A DNA stretch of 17,983 nt from Solirubrobacteraceae bacterium. Its GTDB lineage: Bacteria > Actinomycetota > Thermoleophilia > Solirubrobacterales > Solirubrobacteraceae. Location of the stretch: NCBI GenBank assembly GCA_025928415.1, contig JAICJK010000006.1, forward strand, positions 1-17,983, written 5' to 3'. Numbering within the stretch: position 1 is the stretch's first letter; each line of letters opens with the position of its first letter. A program made the translations under genes and the position numbers. Below are positions 1 to 6,904 of the stretch, one piece after another. The notes beneath the pieces are model-generated. The model ran no database searches and was not told where the DNA came from. It worked only from the letters and a program-made list of their open reading frames with translations.

Positions 1-1886
1 CGCACGTTGACCGAGACCTCGGGCTTGCGGGTCGCGCGCAGGCGGTGGGCGCCCTTCGGCCCGAGCTTGAACCGCACCACCGCGCGGCCGTGCCGGCAGG
101 TGAAGCGGGCGCTCGCGAGCCGCTTGCCACGGTGCGACAGCGACGCGCGGCCCGAGCGGGTGCAGCTGATGGTGGTGCTCACCCGTCGGCCGCTGAGGTG
201 GATGACCCCGCGGAGCCTCGGCGCCCGCGGGTCACGGCTCTCGGCTGTCGTCGAGCCCGTGGCGCCCGATCCGCCGGCCGGAGGGGCGGGGGTGCCGGGC
301 GCGGGAAGCGGCGTGGACGGCGGCGCTGCCGGCGGGTTGACCGCGGCGGGAGGCGTGGTGGCCGCCGGTGGCGGCGTCGTGCCGCCGCCCGGAGCGGCCG
401 CGACGGTCACGGTGCGGGTCGTCGGCGCGCCGGCGATCGTGAGCGTGACCGCGAAGGTCCCCGCGCGCGTGTAGGTGTGGGTGGGCGACGCCACGTTCGA
501 CGCCGGCGAGCCGTCGCCGAAGCTCCAGGTCCGCGCCTGGCCGTCGTAGCCGGTGGACTGGTCGCTGAACGTCACCACGAGCGGCGCGGTGCCCTGCGCC
601 GGCGAGGCGCTGAACTGGACGGTCGGCGTGGCGGAGCCGAGCGGCTCGTCGAGGTGCCAGTAGGTCTGGAGGTCGTCGTCGTCGGCGAGGACCACGATGC
701 CCGTGGAGCCGTCGACGTCCTGCTTGGTCGACGTGGCGTCGTTGAGCCTGCCGTCGGGCGGCTCGTGGATCACCGGCGTGCCCGTGCCGGGGGCGAAGTC
801 GGGCGCGTCCATCGAGGTCGTCTTCTCGACGATGTCCCCGCCTGACTGCCCGTCGGTGGCGAACATGTGAACGAGGCGGTGGGACTCGTCGAGCAGCACG
901 ATGGCCCGGGTGTGCTTGTCGGAGACGGTGCCGAACACGTCGGTGCTCCAGACGCCGGCGGCCGAGCGCACGGCGAGCAGGATGAGCGGCCGCGGGCCGG
1001 TGTCCTCGCTGGTCTTCACCGCCGCGAACACGCGACCGTCGGCCGACGCCTTGAGGTTGATGTGGTCGTCGGAGAGCGCGCCGGTCGGCACCGGCTTGGA
1101 GTCCCACAGCAGGTCGCTGGTGCCGTCCTGGTGCACGGCGAAGTGCTCGCTGAAGTCGGTCTGGTCGGAGACCATGATCCCGATCTGGTTGCCGCCGTTC
1201 GGGCCGAAGTGGACGAGCGAGGAGATGTCGTCGCTGTCCAGCGTGCCGACGCCCGGGACGGGCTGCGGGGGGCTCCAGGCGCCGTCGTCGCCGGGGGTCG
1301 TGTGGGAGAACCAGGCCTGGAAGTTGTACGTCCACGTAGCCCACAGGGCGCCCGTCGAGTCGCGGTCGATGACCAGCGTCTCGGTGGTGTACGGCTCGAT
1401 GAGCATGGGCGACCCCGACTGCACGTACGCGCTGCCGTTGAACGTGTAGCGCCGCAGGTATCCGCCGGTGCTCGACCCGACCGGCTTCGGGCTCGCATCG
1501 TGCCGGCTGTCGGTGAAGCTGTGCGACGCGATGGTCAGCGAGCCGTCGGGCTCCGACAGCGCGTCGGCGCGCGTGGCGGTGGTGCGCGTCTCGACGATCG
1601 TGCCCGTGTCGGCCCAGGTCTCCGTCCCGCGGTCCAGGCGCCAGATGCTGTTCTGCTTGGAGGGCTGGGCCATGATCGCCCACCACGAGCCGTGCGCGTA
1701 CCAGAGCTTGCTCTCGGGCTTGGTGCCGGTGATCGAGCCGGTCGTGGGCGCGAAGGACTGGTCCTGGTAGCCGATCGCGCCGGGCGGCGTGACCGCGGCC
1801 GCGGGGCCCGCGGAGGCGCCGAAGGCCGCCATCGTCAGGGTCGCGAGCGCGGCGAGCAGGGCGAGTCGCGGATGGCGAGACGGCAT
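1..1886 (-). CDS. Secreted PKD-domain protein, C-terminus cut by window edge
   Basis: About 628 codons are visible and the frame is still open at the left edge, so the protein is C-terminally partial. It starts at ATG 1886 with a Sec-type signal peptide: basic MPSRHPR, a hydrophobic stretch, then an Ala-rich end near residue 36 (GPAAAVTPP). Residues ~40-415 are rich in Trp, Asp, Ser and Thr with repeated strand-like segments. They resemble a BNR/sialidase-like propeller, but I cannot assign a family. A PKD domain follows at ~420-500, recognised by the WSFGDG core and the THTYTRAGTF ending. A Pro/Ala/Gly-rich linker covers ~500-545. The last visible part is a basic beta-rich domain of the kind seen at the C-termini of exported Solirubrobacterales proteins. 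The likely location is extracellular or wall-associated. PKD domains usually serve as spacers or carbohydrate/protein-binding modules. No catalytic residues are identified, so function is unknown. Confidence 0.85.
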   Translation of the reverse strand, partial: MPSRHPRLALLAALATLTMAAFGASAGPAAAVTPPGAIGYQDQSFAPTTGSITGTKPESKLWYAHGSWWAIMAQPSKQNSIWRLDRGTETWADTGTIVETRTTATRADALSEPDGSLTIASHSFTDSRHDASPKPVGSSTGGYLRRYTFNGSAYVQSGSPMLIEPYTTETLVIDRDSTGALWATWTYNFQAWFSHTTPGDDGAWSPPQPVPGVGTLDSDDISSLVHFGPNGGNQIGIMVSDQTDFSEHFAVHQDGTSDLLWDSKPVPTGALSDDHINLKASADGRVFAAVKTSEDTGPRPLILLAVRSAAGVWSTDVFGTVSDKHTRAIVLLDESHRLVHMFATDGQSGGDIVEKTTSMDAPDFAPGTGTPVIHEPPDGRLNDATSTKQDVDGSTGIVVLADDDDLQTYWHLDEPLGSATPTVQFSASPAQGTAPLVVTFSDQSTGYDGQARTWSFGDGSPASNVASPTHTYTRAGTFAVTLTIAGAPTTRTVTVAAAPGGGTTPPPAATTPPAAVNPPAAPPSTPLPAPGTPAPPAGGSGATGSTTAESRDPRAPRLRGVIHLSGRRVSTTISCTRSGRASLSHRGKRLASARFTCRHGRAVVRFKLGPKGAHRLRATRKPEVSVNV

Positions 1887-1893
1887 CCACGGG

Positions 1894-1899
1894 ACGCTA
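1894..1899 (-). promoter_or_regulatory. Candidate -10 box of a leaderless promoter for the PKD protein
   Basis: On the minus strand the hexamer TAGCGT (pattern TANNNT) lies 7 nt before ATG 1886, the spacing expected when transcription begins at the start codon. No Shine-Dalgarno sequence is present between them. The -35 region is weak: GCGACG, 17 bp upstream, matches only the GACG part of TTGACG. Confidence 0.35.
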
Positions 1900-1933
1900 C
1901 GTCGCCTGGGGCCGCGCGTCGCCCCGCGTCGGA

Positions 1934-1947
1934 CCAGGATGCCCTGG
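1934..1947. repeat. Short inverted repeat CCAGG-atgc-CCTGG in the gap before the RHH gene
   Basis: This perfect 5-bp inverted repeat with a 4-nt loop lies in the 155-bp divergent gap (1887-2041) between the PKD protein and the ribbon-helix-helix gene. It could be an operator half-site pair or chance in GC-rich DNA. The rest of the gap holds no ORF or RNA gene I can support. Confidence 0.2.
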
Positions 1948-2041
1948 CCCATGGTCGAGGTGTGAGGCGCCCGCGCCCTACGCCGCCGACCCGCGCCGCG
2001 ATCGCGCACCCGTACGTTCCAGGCGCCATACGACCGCGGGG

Positions 2042-2323
2042 ATGATTGCATTGGGTCCAGTGGCGCGACAGATGAAGGTCCAGTCGATCCGGTTCAGCGA
2101 CGAGCTGTGGAGGCTGATCCAGCAGGAGGCCGAGCTCGAGGGCGTGAGCGCCTCCCAGTTCATCCGGGAGACGCTGATGTTCCGCATCGGCTACCGCCTC
2201 GGCGAGCGCGGCGCCGACCTGCACGAGGTCGCGGAGGGACTGGGCGTCCCCCAGCTGCGCCGCGAGCCGCCGGGGGCCGGCGGGGCGGGGCCCGGCGGTC
2301 AGTCCACCAGCAGGTCCACGTAG
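2042..2323 (+). CDS. Small ribbon-helix-helix (CopG/Arc-like) DNA-binding protein
   Basis: The protein has 93 residues from ATG 2042, or 83 from the internal ATG at 2072. The core KVQSIRFSDELWRLIQQEA followed by GVSASQFIRETLMFRIGYR is a typical ribbon-helix-helix: one N-terminal strand that pairs in a dimer, then two helices. The C-terminal ~30 residues are Gly/Pro-rich and probably disordered. The family usually binds DNA as a dimer, as an antitoxin or a small repressor. No toxin ORF adjoins it, so it is an orphan. The 2072 start gives the usual family N-terminus. The 2042 start would suit a leaderless transcript, with a weak TACGAC box exactly 7 nt upstream. Its last 25 bp overlap the 3' end of the convergent TetR gene. 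Its targets are unknown. Confidence 0.7.
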   Translation: MIALGPVARQMKVQSIRFSDELWRLIQQEAELEGVSASQFIRETLMFRIGYRLGERGADLHEVAEGLGVPQLRREPPGAGGAGPGGQSTSRST

Positions 2324-2895
2324 CCCCGCGCGACGTCTGCGGGGCGCAACCGGCCGCGCGGGCGGAACCACTGGGCGGTGTGGTTGACCATCCCGAGCAG
2401 CGCCGACAGGGCCAGGCGCCGGTCGGCGAGGCGCAGGCGCCCGGCCTGCGCCAGGCGGTCGAGCACGTCCTCCACGAGCCGCTCGAACTGCTTGCGGCTC
2501 GAACGCACGCCGCGCCACTGCTCCCCGCGCTCGATGGTGTGGCGCTCCTGCTGGAAGACGAGCATGTGGTCGCGGTGCTCGACCACGTGGGCGACCCAGA
2601 GCCCGGCGAGCGCGCGGAGCTGCGCCTCGGGCTCGGCCGGCGCCGCGAGCAGCTCGCGCGCGCGCTCGAGCAGCGGGTCCATGAGCTGGTCGCAGATCCG
2701 GATCAGGAGCTGCTCCTTGCTCCCGATGTAGTGGTACAGGCCGCCGGCGGCCAGCCCGATCTCCTCCGCGAGGTCCTGGATCGAGGTCTGGTCGTAGCCG
2801 CGGGCGGCGAAGACGCGCGCCGCCTGCAGCACGACCATCTGCTGCTTGCGGTCGTAGCGGTCGCGCAGCACGGGTCGGGTCGGCGGGACGGCCAC
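2299..2895 (-). CDS. TetR/AcrR-family transcriptional repressor
   Basis: The protein has 198 residues from GTG 2895. The N-terminal TetR domain (about 20-66) is clear: QQMVVLQAARVFAARGYDQ, then the helix-turn-helix TSIQDLAEEIGLAAGGLYHYIGSK and EQLL. The C-terminal helical half (70-198) would be the ligand-binding and dimerisation region. I chose GTG 2895 because a TACGGT -10 hexamer lies 6 nt before it; a longer reading frame continues upstream but crosses the promoter region. The gene is divergent from a leucine/acyl-CoA catabolic operon and shares a 79-bp control region with it. TetR proteins beside such operons are known repressors that respond to short acyl-CoAs or pathway intermediates (LiuQ in beta-proteobacteria; AccR/AcdR in Streptomyces). 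The role here as autoregulated repressor of the operon is inferred from position. Confidence 0.88.
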   Translation of the reverse strand: MAVPPTRPVLRDRYDRKQQMVVLQAARVFAARGYDQTSIQDLAEEIGLAAGGLYHYIGSKEQLLIRICDQLMDPLLERARELLAAPAEPEAQLRALAGLWVAHVVEHRDHMLVFQQERHTIERGEQWRGVRSSRKQFERLVEDVLDRLAQAGRLRLADRRLALSALLGMVNHTAQWFRPRGRLRPADVARGYVDLLVD

Positions 2896-2901
2896 GCGCC
2901 C

Positions 2902-2907
2902 ACCGTA
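2902..2907 (-). promoter_or_regulatory. -10 box of the TetR gene promoter (leaderless type)
   Basis: On the minus strand TACGGT (TANNNT) is followed by 6 nt and then GTG 2895, so the transcript probably starts at or next to the initiation codon. No Shine-Dalgarno sequence is seen. The spacer upstream contains the palindrome GTTCGAAC. No good TTGAC-type -35 is present; a TTCGAA box sits where one would be. Confidence 0.5.
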
Positions 2908-2917
2908 CCGCACGAGC

Positions 2918-2960
2918 GTTCGAACTTCGAATGAACCCTCGACCTTCGAATCATCATTCG
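2918..2960. promoter_or_regulatory. Probable TetR operator: three TTCGAA boxes plus CGAATGA/TCATTCG inverted repeat
   Basis: TTCGAA occurs at 2919-2924 (inside the perfect palindrome GTTCGAAC, 2918-2925), 2926-2931 and 2945-2950. CGAATGA (2928-2934) is matched by its exact complement TCATTCG (2954-2960), which brackets the -35 region of the operon promoter. A further palindrome, CGGTACCG, spans 2959-2966 and runs into the -10. These AT-richer palindromes stand out from the surrounding GC-rich DNA. They overlap both divergent promoters, as expected of a repressor that controls itself and its neighbour. Binding by the adjacent TetR protein is inferred. Confidence 0.6.
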
Positions 2961-2967
2961 GTACCGT
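2939..2967 (+). promoter_or_regulatory. Leaderless promoter of the acyl-CoA catabolic operon
   Basis: The -35 hexamer TCGACC (2939-2944; consensus TTGACN) is followed by a 17-bp spacer and the -10 hexamer TACCGT (2962-2967). Seven nucleotides then lead to ATG 2975. This geometry places the transcription start on or next to the A of the ATG, consistent with the absence of a Shine-Dalgarno sequence. The third TTCGAA box and the TCATTCG arm lie in the spacer, so a bound repressor would occlude RNA polymerase. Confidence 0.6.
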
Positions 2968-2974
2968 GGGCGCG

Positions 2975-4108
2975 ATGCTCTTCGACCTGCCCGACGAGAC
3001 GCGCGAGCTCCAGCGCACGGTCCGGGACTTCGCCGCCGGCGAGGTCGCCCCCGTCGCCGAGGAGCTCGACCGCACCAAGGCCTTCCCCTACGAGATCGTC
3101 CGCAAGATGGGCGAGCTGGGCTGGATGGGCATCCCCTTCCCGGAGGAGCACGGCGGGGCCGGCGGAAGCACGCTGCAGTACGCGATCGCCGTGGAGGAGC
3201 TGTCGCGCGTCGACTCGTCGGTCGCGATCACGATGTGCGCGCACACCTCGCTGGGCACGCAGCCGATCCACCTGTTCGGCAGCCCCGAGCAGAAGGAGCG
3301 CTACCTGCCCGACCTGTGCGCGGGCCGCAGGCTCGGCGCCTTCGGGCTGACCGAGCCCGAGGCGGGCAGCGACGCCGGCAACGTCCGCACGCGCGCGGTG
3401 CTCGACGGCGGTCAGTGGGTGATCGACGGGGCCAAGCAGTTCATCACCAACGCGGGCACCGAGATCTCCGGCCACGTGGCGATCACCGCCCGGACCGGCG
3501 AGCGGGAGATCTCCAACCTGATCGTCGAGCGCGGCACGCCCGGCTACGAGCAGGGCGCGCCGTACCGCAAGATGGGCTGGAACGCGTCGGACACGCGGCC
3601 GCTGAGCTTCGACGGCTGCCGCGTGGGCGAGGACGCCCTGCTCGGCCCGCGCGGCCAGGGCTTCAAGCAGTTCCTGCACATCCTCGACATCGGGCGCATC
3701 GGGGTCGCGGCGATGGGCGTCGGCCTCGCGCAGGGCGCGCTGGACCAGGCGCTGGCCTACGCCCGCGAGCGCCAGGCCTTCGGGCAGGCCATCTCCAAGT
3801 TCCAGGCGATCCAGGGCAAGCTCGCCGACATGGCCACGGAGATCGAGGCCGCGCGGCTGCTCACCTACAAGGCGGCGTGGCTCAAGGACGAGGGCCGCCC
3901 GTTCACGCTGACCGCGGCGCAGGCCAAGCTGAAGACCGGCCGGCTGGCCGTGCGCTGCAGCGAGGAGGCCGTCCAGATCCACGGGGGCTACGGCTACATC
4001 GAGGAGTACCCCGTCTGCCGCTTCTACCGCGACGCGAAGATCCTCACGATCGGCGAGGGGACCGACGAGGTGCAGCAGATGGTCATCGCGCGCGCGCTCG
4101 GCGCATGA
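2975..4108 (+). CDS. Acyl-CoA dehydrogenase (SCAD / branched-chain type)
   Basis: This 377-residue FAD flavoprotein would oxidise a short or branched acyl-CoA to the 2,3-enoyl-CoA and pass electrons to ETF. Both family signatures are present: FGLTEPEAGSDAGN (about 124-137) and RQAFGQAISKFQAIQGKLADM (about 266-286). The C-terminal HGGYGYIEEYPVCRFYRDAK and IGEGTDEVQ follow. The Glu of the GEGT motif (E361) is at the catalytic-base position of MCAD and SCAD. The isovaleryl-CoA dehydrogenase base position, in LDxER, is Gly here (LDIGR, G240). Sequence therefore favours a SCAD/2-methyl-branched-chain enzyme, although the operon context suggests isovaleryl-CoA. ATG 2975 is preferred over GTG 2966 because it sits 7 nt from a -10 box. 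It is the first gene of the operon, and its stop overlaps the next start (ATGA). Confidence 0.93.
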   Translation: MLFDLPDETRELQRTVRDFAAGEVAPVAEELDRTKAFPYEIVRKMGELGWMGIPFPEEHGGAGGSTLQYAIAVEELSRVDSSVAITMCAHTSLGTQPIHLFGSPEQKERYLPDLCAGRRLGAFGLTEPEAGSDAGNVRTRAVLDGGQWVIDGAKQFITNAGTEISGHVAITARTGEREISNLIVERGTPGYEQGAPYRKMGWNASDTRPLSFDGCRVGEDALLGPRGQGFKQFLHILDIGRIGVAAMGVGLAQGALDQALAYARERQAFGQAISKFQAIQGKLADMATEIEAARLLTYKAAWLKDEGRPFTLTAAQAKLKTGRLAVRCSEEAVQIHGGYGYIEEYPVCRFYRDAKILTIGEGTDEVQQMVIARALGA

Positions 4109-5022
4109 GCGCGCCGGCGGTCCGGATCCGCGAGGTCGGCCCGCGGGACGGCTTCCAGAACGAGCCGGAGATCCTGCCCACCGCGGCGAAGGTCGAGCTG
4201 ATCGACCTGCTGGCCCGCACCGGGGTGCGGCGCCTGGAGGTCACGAGCTTCGTGCGCGCCGACGTCATCCCCCAGCTCGCCGACGCCGCGGAGGTGCTGC
4301 AGCGCATCGACGTCCCGCCGGGCGTCGCGCTGACCGTGCTGATCCCCAACGAGCGCGGCCTGGACGCGGCGCTCGAGCACCGCGACCGCTTCCAGGAGGT
4401 CAACTGCTTCCTGAGCGCGTCGGAGGCGCACAACGCCGCGAACGTCAACCGGACCGTGGAGGAGTCGCTGACCGGCCTGGAGCGGGTGCTGGGCCGGGCG
4501 CGGGGGGCCGGCCTGCGCTGCGAGGCGATCATCTCGGTGGCCTTCGGCTGCCCCTACGAGGGCCGCGTGCCGCGCGAGCGCGTCTGGGCGATCGCTCGGC
4601 GCCTGATCGCCGCGGGCGCCCAGGAGGTCGGCTTCGGGGACACCACCGGGATGGCCAACCCCGCGCAGGTGCGCGGCTTCTTCGACGAGGCGCGCACGGT
4701 CCTCGGCGACGGCGTCGAGCTGACCGCCCACTTCCACAACACGCGCGGGCAGGGGCTGGCGAACGTGGTCGCGGCGCTCGAGGCGAACTGCCGGTCGTTC
4801 GAGTCGAGCTTCGGCGAGCTGGGGGGCTGCCCCGTCCCGGCGGGTGCGACCGGCAACATCGCCACCGAGGACCTCGTGTCGATGCTGCACGAGATGGGGC
4901 TGACGACGGGCATCGACCTGCCGGCGGGGATCGCCGCGGCCCGGCGCGCACAGGAGCTGCTCGGCCGCCGGCTCGGCAGCCACACGCTCGTGGCCGGCCC
5001 GGTGGACTGGCGCGATGCGTGA
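4105..5022 (+). CDS. Hydroxymethylglutaryl-CoA lyase
   Basis: This 305-residue TIM-barrel lyase cleaves 3-hydroxy-3-methylglutaryl-CoA to acetoacetate and acetyl-CoA, the last step of leucine breakdown. Seen in the sequence: the N-terminal REVGPRDGFQNE with catalytic Arg14 and metal-binding Asp15; LEVTSFV (45-50); VAFGCPYEGRV; GFGDTTGMANP; the metal-binding HFHN (His209, His211); and GELGGCPVPAGATGN with the catalytic loop Cys242. Length is normal for bacterial HMG-CoA lyases. ATG 4105 overlaps the dehydrogenase stop by 4 bp (ATGA), so translation is probably coupled. Its 3' end overlaps the biotin carboxylase start by 8 bp. It belongs to the DRE-TIM family, but the GGCP loop and the carboxylase neighbours argue against isopropylmalate or homocitrate synthase. 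Confidence 0.94.
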   Translation: MSAPAVRIREVGPRDGFQNEPEILPTAAKVELIDLLARTGVRRLEVTSFVRADVIPQLADAAEVLQRIDVPPGVALTVLIPNERGLDAALEHRDRFQEVNCFLSASEAHNAANVNRTVEESLTGLERVLGRARGAGLRCEAIISVAFGCPYEGRVPRERVWAIARRLIAAGAQEVGFGDTTGMANPAQVRGFFDEARTVLGDGVELTAHFHNTRGQGLANVVAALEANCRSFESSFGELGGCPVPAGATGNIATEDLVSMLHEMGLTTGIDLPAGIAAARRAQELLGRRLGSHTLVAGPVDWRDA

Positions 5023-6904
5023 CCCGGTCCTGATCGCCAACCGCGGGGAGATCGCGGTGCGGATCGCGCGCACGCTGGACGCGCTGGGCCTGCGCTCCGC
5101 CGGCGTGTTCACCGCCGACGAGGCCGCCGCCCCGCACGTCGACGCCGTCGGCGCCGCGGCGCTCGTCTCCTCCTACCTCGACGCGGACGCGCTGCTCGCC
5201 GCGGCGCAACGGCTCGGGGCCGGCGCCGTGCACCCGGGCTACGGCTTCCTGAGCGAGAACGCCGCCTTCGCGCGCGCGGTGCGCGACGCGGGGCTGACCT
5301 GGATCGGGCCGCCGGCGGAGGCGATCGCGCTGATGGGCGACAAGGCGGCGGCCAAGCGCCTGGCCCGCGAGGCGGGCGTGCCGGTCGTCCCGGGCCTGGA
5401 GGGTGACGCGCTCGGGGCGGAGGAGCTGCGCGCCTTCGGCGCCGAGCACGGCTACCCGATCGTCGTCAAGGCGGTCGCCGGCGGCGGCGGGAAGGGCATG
5501 CGGGTCGTGCGCGGCGCGGCGCAGCTCGAGGCCGCGCTGGACGCCGCGCGGCGCGAGGCGCGCGCCGCGTTCGGCGACGATCGCGTGCTCGTCGAGCGCT
5601 ACCTCGAGCGCCCGCGTCACCTCGAGGTCCAGGTCCTGGCCGACCGCCACGGGGACGTCGTGCACCTCGGCGAGCGGGAGTGCTCGCTGCAGCGCCGGCA
5701 CCAGAAGGTCGTCGAGGAGGCGCCGTCCCCGGTCGTCGGCCCGGAGCTGCGGGCGCGCATGGGCGCCGCCGCGGTCGCGCTCACGCGGGCCTGCGGCTAC
5801 GAGGGCGCCGGGACCGTCGAGTTCATCGCGCCGGCCGACGCCCGCGCGTTCTTCTTCCTGGAGATGAACACCCGGCTGCAGGTCGAGCACCCGGTCACCG
5901 AGCTGGTCTACGGCGTCGACCTCGTCGAGCTGCAGCTCCGCGCGGCGGCCGGCGAGGCGCTGGCGCTGCGCCAGGAGGAGCTCGTCCCGGCCGGGCACGC
6001 CGTCGAGGCGCGCCTGTACGCCGAGGACCCGGCCAACGGCTTCCTGCCCGCGACGGGGACCGTGCTGCGCTACCGCGAGCCGCGCGGCGTCCGGGTCGAC
6101 TCGGGGATCGCCGAGGGCAGCGAGGTCGGGACGGCCTATGACCCGATGCTGGCCAAGGTCGTCGCCCACGGGCCGGACCGCGCGGTGGCCCTGCGGCGCC
6201 TGGACCGCGCGCTCGGGGAGCTCGAGGTGCTGGGCGTGGCGACCAACGCCGCGTTCACGCGCGACCTGCTGCGCCGCGAGGACGTGCGCGCGGGCGACCT
6301 GGACACCGGCCTGCTCGAGCGCGTGCTCGACGAGCCCGCCGCGCCCGCGCCCGGCGACCTGCTGCCCGCCGCGGCGATCGCCGGGTTCCTCGCCGACACC
6401 GCCGGGCAGACCACGGCGCCGGGGCCGTGGCGCCGGCGCCTGGACGAGCACGGCGAGGTCCGGGTGCGCCCGGGCCGCGTCGAGGCGGGCGGGCGCGCGT
6501 GGGCGTGGAGCGCGCGGGCGGCCGGCGACGGCGACGGTGACGGCGACGGCGCGCTGCGGATCGCGCTGGACGGCGTCTCGCGCCGCTACGCCGTGGCGTG
6601 CACCGCGGACGCCGTATGGGTCGCCCGCGACGGCCATCAGCTGCAGGCGCGCACCGAGCGCAAGGCGCGCGCCGGCGCCGCGGCCCTGGCGGGATCCCTG
6701 GAGGCGCCGATGCCCGGCACCGTCCTGCTCGTCCACGTGGCCAACGGCGACGAGGTCGCCGCGGGCGACGTCCTGCTCGTGCTCGAGTCGATGAAGATGG
6801 AGCTGTCGATCACCGCGCCGGCGGCCGGGATCGTCGAGGGGCTCGAGGTCCGGCCGGGCGACCGCGTCGCGCTGCGCCAGCCGCTCGTGGCGGTGACGGC
6901 GTGA
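5015..6904 (+). CDS. Acyl-CoA carboxylase biotin carboxylase/BCCP subunit (MCC alpha type)
   Basis: This 629-residue subunit carboxylates its own biotin with ATP and bicarbonate. The order is: N-terminal biotin carboxylase domain ([15 protein letters not shown], 6-20; [10 protein letters not shown], 73-82), ATP-grasp with the glycine-rich loop AGGGGKGM (155-162), [10 protein letters not shown] (222-231), and the active-site run [11 protein letters not shown] (283-293). A BC C-terminal part and a variable linker follow. The last ~75 residues are a biotinyl domain, with EAPMPGTV and the biotin attachment ESMKME (Lys594). Ser replaces the more usual Ala before MKM. The linker contains a Gly-Asp repeat. 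It starts inside the lyase gene (8-bp overlap) and ends in a GTGA overlap with the carboxyltransferase, its obvious partner. An MCC role rests on that partner and on the HMG-CoA lyase; propionyl/acetyl-CoA carboxylase alpha subunits look similar. Confidence 0.92.
   Translation: MRDPVLIANRGEIAVRIARTLDALGLRSAGVFTADEAAAPHVDAVGAAALVSSYLDADALLAAAQRLGAGAVHPGYGFLSENAAFARAVRDAGLTWIGPPAEAIALMGDKAAAKRLAREAGVPVVPGLEGDALGAEELRAFGAEHGYPIVVKAVAGGGGKGMRVVRGAAQLEAALDAARREARAAFGDDRVLVERYLERPRHLEVQVLADRHGDVVHLGERECSLQRRHQKVVEEAPSPVVGPELRARMGAAAVALTRACGYEGAGTVEFIAPADARAFFFLEMNTRLQVEHPVTELVYGVDLVELQLRAAAGEALALRQEELVPAGHAVEARLYAEDPANGFLPATGTVLRYREPRGVRVDSGIAEGSEVGTAYDPMLAKVVAHGPDRAVALRRLDRALGELEVLGVATNAAFTRDLLRREDVRAGDLDTGLLERVLDEPAAPAPGDLLPAAAIAGFLADTAGQTTAPGPWRRRLDEHGEVRVRPGRVEAGGRAWAWSARAAGDGDGDGDGALRIALDGVSRRYAVACTADAVWVARDGHQLQARTERKARAGAAALAGSLEAPMPGTVLLVHVANGDEVAAGDVLLVLESMKMELSITAPAAGIVEGLEVRPGDRVALRQPLVAVTA
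6524..6550 (+). repeat. Hexanucleotide repeat (GGCGAC-type, ~4.5 units) encoding Gly-Asp repeats
   Basis: Four in-frame copies of GGCGAC (one as GGTGAC) plus a half unit encode GDGDGDGDG in the poorly conserved linker before the biotinyl domain. It is a short coding microsatellite. The unit is six bases, so copy-number change would keep the frame. Confidence 0.7.

Noticed and set aside
232..1890. A 552-codon open frame on the minus strand
   Set aside because: It overlaps the PKD protein in another frame. The frame starting at ATG 1886 has a signal peptide and a PKD domain; this one is Arg-rich and featureless.
2042..2895. RHH gene plus convergent TetR as a toxin-antitoxin pair
   Set aside because: The partner is a clear TetR regulator, not a toxin; the genes face each other, whereas toxin-antitoxin genes are normally co-directional.
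2896..3078. An N-terminal extension of the TetR protein by about 60 residues
   Set aside because: It would cross the divergent promoter/operator and enter the dehydrogenase gene, and the extra residues are low-complexity. A TACGGT box 6 nt before GTG 2895 supports the shorter form.
6524..6550. The Gly-Asp coding repeat as a phase-variation tract
   Set aside because: The unit is six bases, so slippage cannot shift the frame, and it lies in a variable linker; it is most likely neutral.
4529..6736. A 735-codon minus-strand open frame antisense to the biotin carboxylase
   Set aside because: The opposite strand has every biotin carboxylase and biotinyl motif in order; the antisense product has none.
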